Positions 23,485 through 35,600 of a DNA stretch of 64,000 nt are shown here, in pieces. The DNA comes from Litsea cubeba (Eukaryota; Streptophyta; Magnoliopsida; Laurales; Lauraceae). Position numbers and translations under genes: made by a program. Below the pieces are notes generated by a model that did not search any database, was not told the origin of the DNA, and saw only the letters and a program-made list of their open reading frames with translations. The stretch spans positions 64,128,606-64,192,605 of the forward strand of contig CM022949.1 of NCBI GenBank assembly GCA_012931725.1, given 5' to 3'. Position 1 is the stretch's first letter; each line of letters starts with the position of its first letter.

Positions 23485-25324
23485 TAAAAGTCCAAGGGAT
23501 CCTAACCCTAGAGGGGGGTGAATAGGGTGATCTTCAAACTAATGGCCAATTTTAATTTCTTTCCAATTTACTTTTAACTAGTGATGATTATGTGAGTAAG
23601 TGCGGAAGATAAAAAAATCAATCACCATAAGCCATTCACCATTACACAATGATTTATAGCGGTTCAGCGTCTCAATGCCTACATCCACTACTGCCTTGTG
23701 CTCAACACCCCACCAGATTTCCACTATTTATGCTTTTTCAATAGGCCAAGCAATAACCCTTACAAAGTTGTTTTTCTATGCTAAACAACCTATACACTAT
23801 GCTTTTCTTAGGCTAAGCAATAACCTCTACACTATGCTTTTCTTAGGCTAAGCAATAACCTCTACAATTTTTTTTTCTCAAGAAAGTGTCTACACACTAG
23901 AAGAGAAATAGATTAAGCTCTGATAAGGTGCCTCTTAATTAGGCAAATATGAAAGTGAAAATAAACTCACACAACACTCAATGAGATGCAAAGATGAATG
24001 GAAATGATGTGTGTGTGTGTGTGAAGACTTCAATCAAGTTGAAAGTGAAAGTTTAATCAATGTATGCTAAAAGCATTTGAAAGTTAAGACATAAGGATTT
24101 GATTGAAGATGATGCTAACCACATGTATAAAAACTAACTTGAAGAAGATATGAAAATCAAAGATTCAAGCTATAACAAAAGATATGACTAAACATGTAAT
24201 GCAAATCCAATGTTGTTTTCAAGGAACAAGATTTAACTAAAGTTCAAATAATTGAAAACAACAAGGAAGTATTCAAACAAATTAATAAAACATGCTACAA
24301 AAGAAATCAAAGATTTTCAAAAGCATGATTACCAAAGATTGAAATATAGCTTGGTTTGAATCAAGAGGTGGAATCCAAAACATATGAATCAAAGATTAAA
24401 TAAGATATGGATTCCACACAACATAGTTAGCATGCTAGAAAACATTTTCCAAAGGTTTAAAACAAAGCATGAAACATATGAACACGGAAATTAAATCTTA
24501 CTAGAATTTAACTTCTTGTAATCAAGCTTTAGCTTTCCATTTGGACCAATTAAGCTTCCTTAATTCATTCCCCTTGCTTGGGCACTAAAAACACCAAAAA
24601 TGCCCTCTTTTTTCGTCACACATTCTTTGGAATGAACTTGCTTTTTATAGAAAAAGTGATCCAACGGATGCCTATCGGTCAGCCGACAACAAGGTGTCGG
24701 TCGACCGACAACTCAACGGTCACATGCAACGGTCATATTTTTGAAAGTTTATCTGACCCATATGCACTTGTCGGTTGACCGTTATTTATCGGTCGACCGA
24801 CAAGGAACCGATAGATGAACCGACAGCACAGAAATGTTGAAAAAGTCGCTGTCTGTTTTTGGAACCTACGAGCTCTCGGTCTTACAATTTATGCACTGTC
24901 GGTTGACCGACAGGAGCCGAAGAGCTGACCGACAGAGAAGGTCTGAAAATGTAGCTCTCTAGAAATGGAACCCACAGAGCCATCGGTTGACCTTGGTTCA
25001 TTTTGTGGGTTAGCCGATACGGACCGACAACCTGACCGACAGTGTGGTCAGGTTAATTTTTTGAGGATCTGAAGTTTTTGAAGAGTGAAAATTTGAAACC
25101 ATTTGAAAACTCAGATTTGAAAGGTGTTTTTATAAATTGTTTCATCAAGAAAAACATGATTAAAATCAAGATTCAAATCAACCAAAAAGAGTTTAAATAA
25201 AACATGAGTAGGTTAATTCAAAAGATGATTTTCAAGAAGAAACATGTGAAATGAAAATGAAAGCAAGGAGATGAATATCATGCAAATGCAAGACATCAAA
25301 TTGCAAACAACTTAGGGTCTAACA
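23485..25324 (-). repeat. 5' LTR of element B (right copy)
   Basis: 1,840 bp, about 2-3 percent different by eye from 3268-5121. The plus-strand left end reads TAAAAGTCC where the sister LTR has TGGAAGTCC, so the terminal TG has mutated to TA. The outer end (minus-strand TGTTAG) is intact and abuts the TSD. Confidence 0.93.
24670..25045. repeat. GGTCGACC cluster in the right LTR of B
   Basis: The sister copy of the cluster at 4466-4860, in the same position relative to the TATA box (24644-24649, minus strand). Confidence 0.8.
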
Positions 25325-26513
25325 GAGTCTTATTCGATTCTGGCTCCACACACTCATTTGTGTCACCATTGTTTGCTGCATGCTTTGTGGGAGACATAGC
25401 TCCATTGCATTATCTTTTGCTTGTTAGTACTCCTTTAGGGAAATCAGTACCGTGTGAATCCTATTACCCAGCATGCAAAGTACAGGTAGAATACTTTATC
25501 CTATCTGCAGATTTGATCATCCTAGGGATGGTAGGCTTCAATGTGATACTTGGTATGGATTGGTTATCCACCTATAGAGCGGTGATGGATTGCTTCCACA
25601 AGACCGTCAGATTGCAAGTATTAGCAGACAGTGTCAAGATTGTTGGCGAGAGGAAACCCATGTCCACTAGAGTCATTTCCGCCTTGAAGGCCGATAGATT
25701 GGTTAGGAGTGGATGTGAGGGCTATGTGGCATTTATCACGGAGGATAAATTGTCCAAAGGGGTGGAGGATATTCCAGTTGTGTGTGAGTTCCCGGATGTC
25801 TTTCCGGAGGAGATACCTGGATTACCACCAGTTCGAGAGATTGATTTCACTATTGAGCTTGTGCTAGGGACGGCACCAATATCGAAAGCACTTTACCGCA
25901 TGGATCCAACGGAGCTAAGGGAATTGAAAGCTCAGCTAGAGGATCTCTTGGACAAAGGATTCATGAGACCGAGTGTATCACCATGGGGTGCACCGGTTTT
26001 GTTTGTGAAGAAGAAGGATGGATCGATGCGTATGTGGATAGATTATAGACAACTGAATCAGGTTACGATAAAGAACAAGTATCCTTTACCTAGGATAGAG
26101 GAGTTGTTTGATCAGTTGCAGGGTGCACAACATTTCTCCAAGATAAACTTGAGGTCAGGCTACCATCAGATACGGGTCAGAGACCCAGATGTACAGAAGA
26201 CAGCTTTTAGGACCAGATATGGACATTACGAGTTTCTGGTTATGCCGTTTGGGCTAACCAATGCACCAGCAGTATTTATGGCTTTAATGAATAGGATCTT
26301 TGCACCATGCTTAGACCAGTTCACAGTCATATTCATAGACGATGTCCTAATCTATTCGAAGTCTAGAGATGAACATGCAGAACATTTGAGGAGTTCATTG
26401 CAGATTCTGAGAGAGAATCAGCTCTATGCCAAGCTTAGTAAGTGTGAGTTTTGGCTTGAGCGAGTATCCTTTCTTGGACACATCATCTATAGGGAAGGTC
26501 TATCAGTGGATCC
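25325..26513 (+). pseudogene. pol: Element A protease and RT, interrupted by E
   Basis: Continues the frame of A gag after B. The aspartic protease signature LFDSGSTHSF has its Asp at 25336-25338. The RT follows with MRPSVSPWGAPVLFVKKKDG, the motif-A region SKINLRSGYHQ, MPFGLTNAP and the catalytic FIDDVLIYS (about 26332-26358). The frame ends at VDP, where E inserted. The motif-A residue that is normally Asp (SKIDL) is Asn here (AAC at 26146-26148), so the RT would be catalytically dead even if rejoined. Otherwise the frame is open throughout. Confidence 0.92.
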
Positions 26514-28820
26514 TGTCACGCCCCGAAACCGGGCCCTGCAGTGATCCGACCTCGGGGTGCGAAAATTTGGGATAAATTTGAAACTTTTTGATATGTTTCC
26601 CAAGATCCGCGTGAATGAGGATAATCACATTCCAACACAATCATAGTATATTTTCGCGGAAGCTAAACATGGTGTTACGACTCGGAATCCGTGGCCATCG
26701 GGTTCCGTGTCGCACGCCACCAATATCATAAAGCCATCTCATAAGAAGACTGGCACAAGTCATAAATCACAACACACTGAGCTGGTAGTAACAAATCTAT
26801 TATTTCCCACATATTCAAATTTCAATTAACAAATGTCTTAATTACAAACCCAATAAAAAGGCTAATAAAGCCATACAACAATATATCCAACTAAAAGAAA
26901 TACTACCCTCAATGTTAGATACGAACTCCGGTGCCAAACTTGACATCTAAATGATATCAACGGGCAGCCTCTCACGTCAGACCGGCGGTCCCACCGCCTC
27001 CTCTGATCAAACACCTAAAACCAGAAAGAGAAGAAACTGGCACCAAACAAAAGGGGTCAGACACGACGGTCTGGCAAGCAAATAAACAAATAATATGAAA
27101 TAAAAGAACATACATAAAACCTGACGAAATCATCGTAAAACCAAATATAGAGCCTAACCAATAATAACAATAAATCACGATAAAACGATCGAAAGACCGA
27201 ACATAAATATCAAGACAAATAAACGAACAGTCTCTAAAGCATAAATGTCTCGAAAAGATAACCAACTAAGCAAAACATTTAATAATTGGAAATACATTTA
27301 AAACTGAATAGTAGGGACAATACAATAAAGATCGATATCGTAAACATTAAACAAATCAAAGCATAAAAAGTATAACCGATAAGAATCATAAACTAAAGTA
27401 ATGTGCAGATAAAACCTTGGCGACCACAAATAGCTAAATCCTCCTATTACCGAAGTAATAAGAGCAGACAGAGCGTAGCCACTGAACGTGGTACTAAAAA
27501 TAGGATCAGAACCGTAGCCATACAAATGGGACCGGCAGATCAGAAATCAGAACCGTAGCCATTCAAATGGGACCGGCAGATAAAACCGTTGCCATGGTCG
27601 GTACAGACAGAATCCAAGCTGCAGCTGGCGGACGAATTAAAGATCCCAAGCCGGGTGATCAGCCCGACAAGGTGACCTAAGCCTAGTGGTGCCTTTAGTT
27701 TTCAAACTCAAACCGATACAAATCTAACATAATACTAATCCCTTTGGCTCAGGGGCTCACACCACATAGCTCTGGCCCCGTCTTGCCTCGGGGTTTTATT
27801 TTCGAAGTCATAGCCTCTTTGGCTCATGGGCTCGCACCACATAGCTCTGGCCCCGTCTTGCCTCGAGGTTTTTTATTTTCAAATACTAGTGTTGTCAAAA
27901 CAATAGTCTTATCGAAGAAATCCCGAATGTGACGAACATACTCCAATCTCTTTTCAAATCGAATCGGAGAAAACATACGAATATCTCTGGTAAACCGTTC
28001 AAATACGCATCAAGGTGATTTGTATAAAATCATACGGTCAACACTTTCGAACATGGGAAAACACATGATTTTATAGCAAATCACCGATGCTATTTAAATT
28101 AGTTTACCAAAGAATACAAATACAAATACAAATACATTTTCTGACTTGAAATGGAATGGATAGTGGAGAATGACTTAATGATTTACCAAGGAACCATCAC
28201 AATACACATTTAACCTTTAAACATTGATAAATAAAGAATGTATTTGGTGCCAATGAAAATCCATAATGTTTAAATGATAAAGTGCGCATTGAGACACGAA
28301 AGGTCCCCGGATAATTTCACATATGTACATTCTCACATCATTCCCATTTCACCAATTTCCAAGTATCAAAAGTAATCCAAAATCTCTTTAAAACAGGCCC
28401 ATGGTTGGCCTTAATCTGAACCCAAAGCAGCCCACTCATTTAACCCAAAATAGCCCTTTAAACATGGCCCAAACAATCCTTAAAAACAGTCCAAAACTAA
28501 CCTTAACCAAGCCCACAAAACAAGTTTTAAAAACAGTCCCAAACTGATCCTTGAATGGCCCACCAACAAGTTTTAAAAACAGTCCAAACTGGTCCTTAAA
28601 TGGCCCACCAACAAGTTTTAAAAACAGTCCAAAACTGATCCTTAAATGGCCCACCAAACAAGTTCTACATCAGCCCAATATCAGGCCCTTAAATGGCCCA
28701 ATATCAGGTCTGAAATGGCCCAAAAGCTGACTTGAATCAGGCCCAAGGAAGTCCCAACAATCAGGCCCACAAAACAATCCAAACTCGGGCCCGAACCAGA
28801 CCCCAGGCTGAGCTGGGCCT

Positions 28821-28926
28821 CGCTCGAGCGAACCCAGGTCCGCTCGAGCGGCCCAGTGGGTCGCTCGAGCGAGGGCCAGGCAGAGCCTGGTCCGCTCGAG
28901 CGACCCAGTGGGTCGCTCGAGCGGAC
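28821..28926. repeat. CGCTCGAGCG palindrome cluster (left repeat of E)
   Basis: Five copies of CGCTCGAGCG (some read as TCGCTCGAGCGA) occur in about 105 bp, separated by GGCCCAGTGGG-like linkers. The region is markedly more GC-rich than its flanks. It is repeated at about 34994-35099. Confidence 0.88.
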
Positions 28927-29812
28927 TGGGCCTGCCCAGTCCAGCCCGGCTGCTTCTTCCTTCTCTTTTTTTTTTTTTCCAATTTTTTTTGAGATCTTTT
29001 CCATTCCCAATCTTTCACACAATGTTCCTAGATCCTTTGGGCCCTTCCTTGACCTTCCAAACTCATCAAAACACCATTCCAGATCAACCTAATTAACCAA
29101 ACAATCACTTTTTTAGAACAAAGTTTCTCCCCATTTCTTTGAACCCAACTCTTAACACAAGGAAAACTAATTTTTCAAAGTGAGCAAGGTGAAGACAAAC
29201 CTCCTATACAATGTAAAGCAATAGCATAAGTGGAATAAACATAGTGTTTCTTCATTCATTCAAAGCCAATCCATAAACCATGAAAAATTTGAACAAAATA
29301 AGGAAAAAGCCATGAAGCTAAACAAGAAACACAAAAACATCATATTAATTGTGAAATTCACTTGCCTTGGTCAAGAGAAGATGCAAAACACTCCATGAAG
29401 GTCCTCTTATGGGCTCAAGCTCCAAAATTACAAAATCCCCAAAATAGCTCAAGAGAAACCCTAGAAATCCAATCCATTGTAAATCTCCATGAAAACCCAT
29501 TGCATAAATGACAAAACCCTTCAAAATGGTTTGGAAAACCAAGATTTGGAGAAAAAAAATCCATTGCTCACCTTATAAAAGCTCAAACCAAGAAGAAATG
29601 CATGGAAAGGTGGTCTCTCCTAGCTCAAATCTCTTGCAAAAGACATCTATGGAAAGCTTGGAGAGAGGAGAAGGAAATGGGAAACTCAAATCTCCCTTTA
29701 GCATCAAAGAAGAAGAGGTACATGAGGAGAGAGAAAGGGGGCTGGGAGAAACCCTAACCCCTCTCTTGTTGCAGGAAATGAGAGAATGGGGAAGAGAAGG
29801 AGAGCCCCATGG

Positions 29813-29822
29813 CTTTATAAAG
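29813..29822 (-). promoter_or_regulatory. Putative TATA box of E, left repeat
   Basis: CTTTATAAAG, a palindromic TATA context, about 500 bp from the canonical LTR start. The equivalent site in the right repeat is 35986-35995. Confidence 0.5.
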
Positions 29823-30320
29823 ACTAAATGGGCTGGGCCCCATGGGCCCCAAACTTACAAGGGTCAAAACTAGCAATTGTGGGTCCCGAACGAAAACGAC
29901 GAAGAAGACAAAAACGATCGGCGAAATTTCTACTTTCCAAAAAGTATATTTTCCCCAATTTCTGGAATTTTCGAAATTCATGGACAGATTTAGTGAAAAT
30001 GTCATTTTTGCCCATTTTCCTCGAAAAACGTGATTTCTGAGTATCAAATCAAAATGATCAAAACATGAAAGTTGTTAAACTTCATAAAATGAGTCAAAAT
30101 ACACCAAATCCAGAATTTTTAGAAATCCGAAGTAATTTCTCATAAAAATACAAATCATATGGACCGGGTCAAACCAAAGTCAACGGTCTCAAAATCTCCA
30201 AGGTTATGGAAAAATCCGGTCAAACTCAAAAACGCGGTCAAACTAAATCAAATCTCACTTAACAAGTTAAACTACGATTAAAACAATACTAAACAAAAGA
30301 ACTGGGGTCGGGATCTTACA

Positions 30321-30334
30321 TCCTCCCCCCCTTA
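30321..30334 (-). other. Canonical polypurine tract of E, left copy
   Basis: AAGGGGGGGAGGA on the minus strand directly precedes TGTAAGATCCC. This is the usual PPT/LTR junction for such elements. A second copy occurs inside the right repeat (about 36494-36507), which is not expected. Confidence 0.8.
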
Positions 30335-30618
30335 GAACCCATTTGGTCCTCCAAATGGCTTAAACCAAATCAAAATAAAAAAAAATCAAAAGACAAACGA
30401 AAACACTGACACCCTATGCTAGACCTCGGTAACTGAGAGACTCTCTGACCAAACTGGACGTTGAGATGCACGGTCAACAACACTCTGATTCGGTTGAAAT
30501 CTTCACACTGTTCCACACATCTGCTTGAAAACATACTTCTCTGACTAAACCGGTGCCCAACACTCCTAAGTACCCTCGGTGTCATCTGTCGTTCTCGTAC
30601 CGGATCATTACTTTTACT

Positions 30619-32670
30619 TAACTCATCAGTCACTGTCAGTCCAAGAAACTGTAAGTTCTGCCTCTTTCTATCACTTTGGAATCACGCGTCTTAAATCCTT
30701 CAAAGCTGTACACGGTGCTCTTGACGCTTGTACGAAGATGTGATCGTAGACATGCCTTCACTGAAAAATCTTCATCCCGAAAATTCTGGAATTCCATACG
30801 TTTGCTCTTACTATATTCCTCGAACGCATCATCAGCTTCTGGCCTCCAAGAATACCGTCAATCCTTCTTCGTTCTGAAATCACAACTCCAAATTCTATAG
30901 GCCTCCTGTCTCTGACTTGGTCTGCTACAACCCAGATGTCACACTGCTATACACCAAAGGTTAAACTGCCATAACCTGCTGAGTTGTTCCGTGTCAAAAC
31001 TTCTCATGGCTTGTCTCTTCAGATTTCGCTCTTCGAGTCCTTTATCCTTGACATGTAAAGCTGACCTTGGAAATCCAATCTGATGTCAATCCCTGAAGAA
31101 CTGAAACTGTCAATTCAAGTCTTGAATGTTGTTGATTCTCTCGTAGATCCAACTTTGTCCTCAACCGAACTAGTACACATCCTGACATCCATCAACCCTT
31201 CACTTCACATACTACCAAACTCCAACCATAGGCTAATACCACTCATTCCATCAATGCAAAACAAATCTTAAAATTTTAAACATAGGGACTAAAATAATTA
31301 CTTAGCTAAATCTCATCATTTTAAAACATAGTAGGAGCTGAATTCCCAAATTATCAAATAGAACTTAATAATTAAAGTTTATCAAAATATGAGTATGAAA
31401 TAACATTATTCTTTTGAAATTCATATTTTCATAACCCAACAAATCCTTGAAATACTCAACAACCTCAAATTAGGATTTTCAAAAATAAGTCAAATTCATG
31501 TAGTATAACCATACATTAAATTTTATTGAAATCCATTTCCAACCAAACATATACAAAATCTTGAAATCATTAAGGTTTGGAAAAGTAGATATCAACATTT
31601 AAGAAAATTAAAACAAGAGCGAAATTCTAAGGTCATTGTAGAATAATATCTTAAGAAGATTAAACAGAAATTCGAAACACAAAACCTTATGAAAACAAAA
31701 ATCATGTGACTCATGAAAAGAGTGTAATGACATAGTTTTATTTCAAAATAAGCCTTGAAGAAGAAACATAAATCCATTGTTTAAACGCTACAAGAATAAA
31801 TCATAGATATTAATGAAAAATATAACAAAAGATGAAAACATCACGAAAAATCATTCTCATTAAGAAAAGGGACATCGCCATAGCTGAGGTATACACTTGC
31901 ATCTGCATGCTGTCCAATCCAATACCCTATAAATCGGTAAAGTCCATAAGTTTCCTCTGCTGCCAAAAATTATCTTGACCACAACGAACCATCCACTTGG
32001 TATTGCCTCTGAAAATTACACTGGCTAGGCTACAAGTCCTGAAAATTCTCAGCCCAATCCATGACAAGGCTCGTTGAATCCGGGAAATCCCTGAGTTTCT
32101 CGCACTAGCTTCCAATCGTACTAACTAAGATCACTTCTCCCTTCATAAAATCAATAGATAATACGCCTCTTGCAGTCCTTCATCTTGGAAAGATGGTCTG
32201 AGTCCACCCAAAATCTACATTTACTTACCTTCGTACGCTGCATGACAATCCTTGATTAGCTGAAAGGGGATCTTCAACTACTGCTCGAGTCCAACTCTGA
32301 CGGGCAAACGCACAAGTCTTCTCTCAATAATCACATTGAAGATGCTGAAGGCTGAAAGTCTGCTGATGTTCTCCGAAAACAACATACTGAATCCACGAGG
32401 TTCTCAGTCTCCGACACAAACACAGATAAAAGACACCGAACAAGAGTATGGAGACTTTAAAATTCTCCACCACTAAGGAGGAAATTTGGCCATCCAAATC
32501 TCCTAACAACAGAACTAAAAGAAAAGACAAGCAAAATCTCCCGAACTGAAAGAAAAACCGACTCAAATCCAAAGAAACAATGACACGAGAAAACAAATCG
32601 ACACAATCTAACGAATCCTCGCCACACGTCTTAATGTCTCTAGAGTATTTTTTTTCCTAGAAACTAACCA
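30619..32670 (-). other. Interior of element E, non-coding
   Basis: About 2 kb, AT-rich, with no open frame above about 90 codons and no retroviral domain in any frame. It provides only the PBS and spacer. I see no further structure. Confidence 0.75.
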
Positions 32671-32682
32671 GCTCTGATACCA
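32671..32682 (-). other. Primer binding site of element E
   Basis: GCTCTGATACCA on the plus strand, complementary to TGGTATCAGAGC, 4 bases from the right repeat. Confidence 0.92.
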
Positions 32683-32686
32683 AACC

Positions 32687-35600
32687 TGTCACGCCCCGAA
32701 ACCGGGCCCTGCAGTGATCCGACCTCGGGGTGTGAAAATTTGGGATAAATTTGAAACTTTTTGATATGTTTCCCAAGATCCGCGTGAATGAGGATAATCA
32801 CATTCCAACACAATCATAGTATATTTTCGCGGAAGCTAAACATGGTGTTACGACTCGGAATCCGTGGCCATCGGGTTCCGTGTCGCACGCCACCAATATC
32901 ATAAAGCCATCTCATAAGAAGACTGGCACAAGTCATAAATCACAACACACTGAGCTGGTAGTAACAAATCTATTATTTCCCACATATTCAAATTTCAATT
33001 AACAAATGTCTTAATTACAAACCCAATAAAAAGGCTAATAAAGCCATACAACAATATATCCAACTAAAAGAAATACTACCCTCAATGTTAGATACGAACT
33101 CCGGTGCCAAACTTGACATCTAAATGATATCAACGGGCAGCCTCTCACGTCAGACCGGCGGTCCCACCGCCTCCTCTGATCAAACACCTAAAACCAAAAA
33201 GAGAAGAAACTGGCACCAAACAAAAGGGGTCAGACACGACGGTCTGGCAAGCAAATAAACAAATAATATGAAATAAAAGAACATACATAAAACCTGACGA
33301 AATCATCATAAAACCAAATATAGAGCCTAACCAATAATAACAATAAATCACGATAAAACGATCGAAAGACCGAACATAAATATCAAGACAAATAAACGAA
33401 CAGTCTCTAAAGCATAAATGTCTCGAAAAGATAACCAACTAAGCAAAACATTTAATAATTGGAAATACATTTAAAACTGAATAGTAGGGACAATACAATA
33501 AAGATCGATATCGTAAACATTAAACAAATCAAAGCATAAAAAGTATAACCGACAAGAATCATAAACTAAAGTAATGTGCAGATAAAACCTTGGCGACCAC
33601 AAATAGCTAAATCCTCCTATTACCGAAGTAATAAGAGCAGACAGAGCGTAGCCACTGAACGTGGTACTAAAAATAGGATCAGAACCGTAGCCATACAAAT
33701 GGGACCGGCAGATCAGAAATCAGAACCGTAGCCATTCAAATGGGACCGGCAGATAAAACCGTTGCCATGGTCGGTACAGACAGAATCCAAGCTGCAGCTG
33801 GCGGACGAATTAAAGATCCCAAGCCGGGTGATCAGCCCGACAAGGTGACCTAAGCCTAGTGGTGCCTTTAGTTTTCAAACTCAAACCGATACAAATCTAA
33901 CATAATACTAATCCCTTTGGCTCAGGGGCTCACACCACATAGCTCTGGCCCCGTCTTGCCTCGGGGTTTTATTTTCGAAGTCATAGCCTCTTTGGCTCAT
34001 GGGCTCGCACCACATAGCTCTGGCCCCGTCTTGCCTCGAGGTTTTTTATTTTCAAATACTAGTGTTGTCAAAACAATAGTCTTATCGAAGAAATCCCGAA
34101 TGTGACGAACATACTCCAATCTCTTTTCAAATCGAATCGGAGAAAACAGACGAATATCTCTGGTAAACCGTTCAAATACGCATCAAGGTGATTTGTATAA
34201 AATCATACGGTCTACCCTTTCGAACATGGGAAAACACATGATTTTATAGCAAATCACCGATGCTATTTAAATTAGTTTACCAAAGAATACAAATACAAAT
34301 ACAAATACATTTTCTGACTTGAAATGGAATGGATAGTGGAGAATGACTTAATGATTTACCAAGGAACCATCACAATACACATTTAACCTTTAAACATTGA
34401 TAAATAAAGAATGTATTTGGTGCCAATGAAAATCCATAATGTTTAAATGATAAAGTGCGCATTGAGACACGAAAGGTCCCCGGATAATTTCACATATGTA
34501 CATTCTCACATCATTCCCATTTCACCAATTTCCAAGTATCAAAAGTAATCCAAAATCTCTTTAAAACAGGCCCATGGTTGGCCTTAATCTGAACCCAAAG
34601 CAGCCCACTCATTTAACCCAAAATAGCCCTTTAAACAAGGCCCAAACAATCCTTAAAAACAGTCCAAAACTAACCTTAACCAAGCCCACAAAACAAGTTT
34701 TAAAAACAGTCCCAAACTGATCCTTGAATGGCCCACCAACAAGTTTTAAAAACAGTCCAAACTGGTCCTTAAATGGCCCACCAACAAGTTTTAAAAACAG
34801 TCCAAAACTGATCCTTAAATGGCCCACCAAACAAGTTCTACATCAGCCCAATATCAGGCCCTTAAATGGCCCAATATCAGGTCTGAAATGGCCCAAAAGC
34901 TGACTTGAATCAGGCCCAAGGAAGTCCCAACAATCAGGCCCACAAAACAATCCAAACTCGGGCCCGAACCAGACCCCAGGCTGAGCTGGGCCTCGCTCGA
35001 GCGAACCCAGGTCCGCTCGAGCGGCCCAGTGGGTCGCTCGAGCGAGGGCCAGGCAGAGCCTGGTCCGCTCGAGCGACCCAGTGGGTCGCTCGAGCGGACT
35101 GGGCCTGCCCAGTCCAGCCCGGCTGCTTCTTCCTTCTCTTTTTTTTTCTTTTCCAATTTTTTTTGAGATCTTTTCCATTCCCAATCTTTCACACAATGTT
35201 CCTAGATCCTTTGGGCCCTTCCTTGACCTTCCAAACTCATCAAAACACCATTCCAGATCAACCCAATTAACCAAACAATCACTTTTTTAGAACAAAGTTT
35301 CTCCCCATTTCTTTGAACCCAACTCTTAACACAAGGAAAACTAATTTTTCAAAGTGAGCAAGGTGAAGACAAACCTCCTATACAATGTAAAGCAATAGCA
35401 TAAGTGGAATAAACATAGTGTTTCTTCATTCATTCAAAGCCAATCCATAAACCATGAAAAATTTGAACAAAATAAGGAAAAAGCCATGAAGCTAAACAAG
35501 AAACACAAAAACATCATATTAATTGTGAAATTCACTTGCCTTGGTCAAGAGAAGATGCAAAACACTCCATGAAGGTCCTCTTATGGGCTCAAGCTCCAAA

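Larger units (their letters stand above)
3268..25324 (-). mobile_element. Element B: SIRE/Maximus-like Ty1/copia derivative lacking pol, with env-like ORF
   Basis: The element is flanked by a 5-bp TSD GAGTC (3263-3267 and 25325-25329) and inserted at the gag/protease junction of A. It lies on the minus strand: the PBS complement (GCTCGGATACCA) is inside the right LTR and the polypurine tract is inside the left LTR. Without nested C and D it is about 8.3 kb. On the minus strand the order is 5' LTR (25324-23485), partial gag (coiled coil plus CCHC), spacer, env-like ORF, PPT and 3' LTR (5121-3268). No protease, integrase, RT or RNase H is present. Assignment to SIRE/Maximus rests on the long coiled-coil gag tail, the KTGLG-type motif and the env-like ORF. 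Confidence 0.93.
26514..30618 (-). repeat. 3' terminal repeat of element E (left copy)
   Basis: On the minus strand this includes 298 bp of apparent internal sequence, then the PPT, then a canonical LTR from TGTAAGATCCC (30320) to GGGGCGTGACA (26514). ORFs in it are mirrored in the right copy and match no known protein. Confidence 0.92.

Noticed and set aside
28681..29096. Overlapping ORFs of 60-140 codons on both strands in the repeats of E
   Set aside because: They arise from GC-rich palindromic sequence and polypyrimidine tracts, occur identically in both repeats, and lack any domain or consistent start.
29345..30047. Possible host exon in E, because several ORFs overlap with purine-rich sequence
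   Set aside because: The same sequence recurs at 35519-36220 as part of the terminal repeat, and there are no splice-supported or recognisable protein segments.
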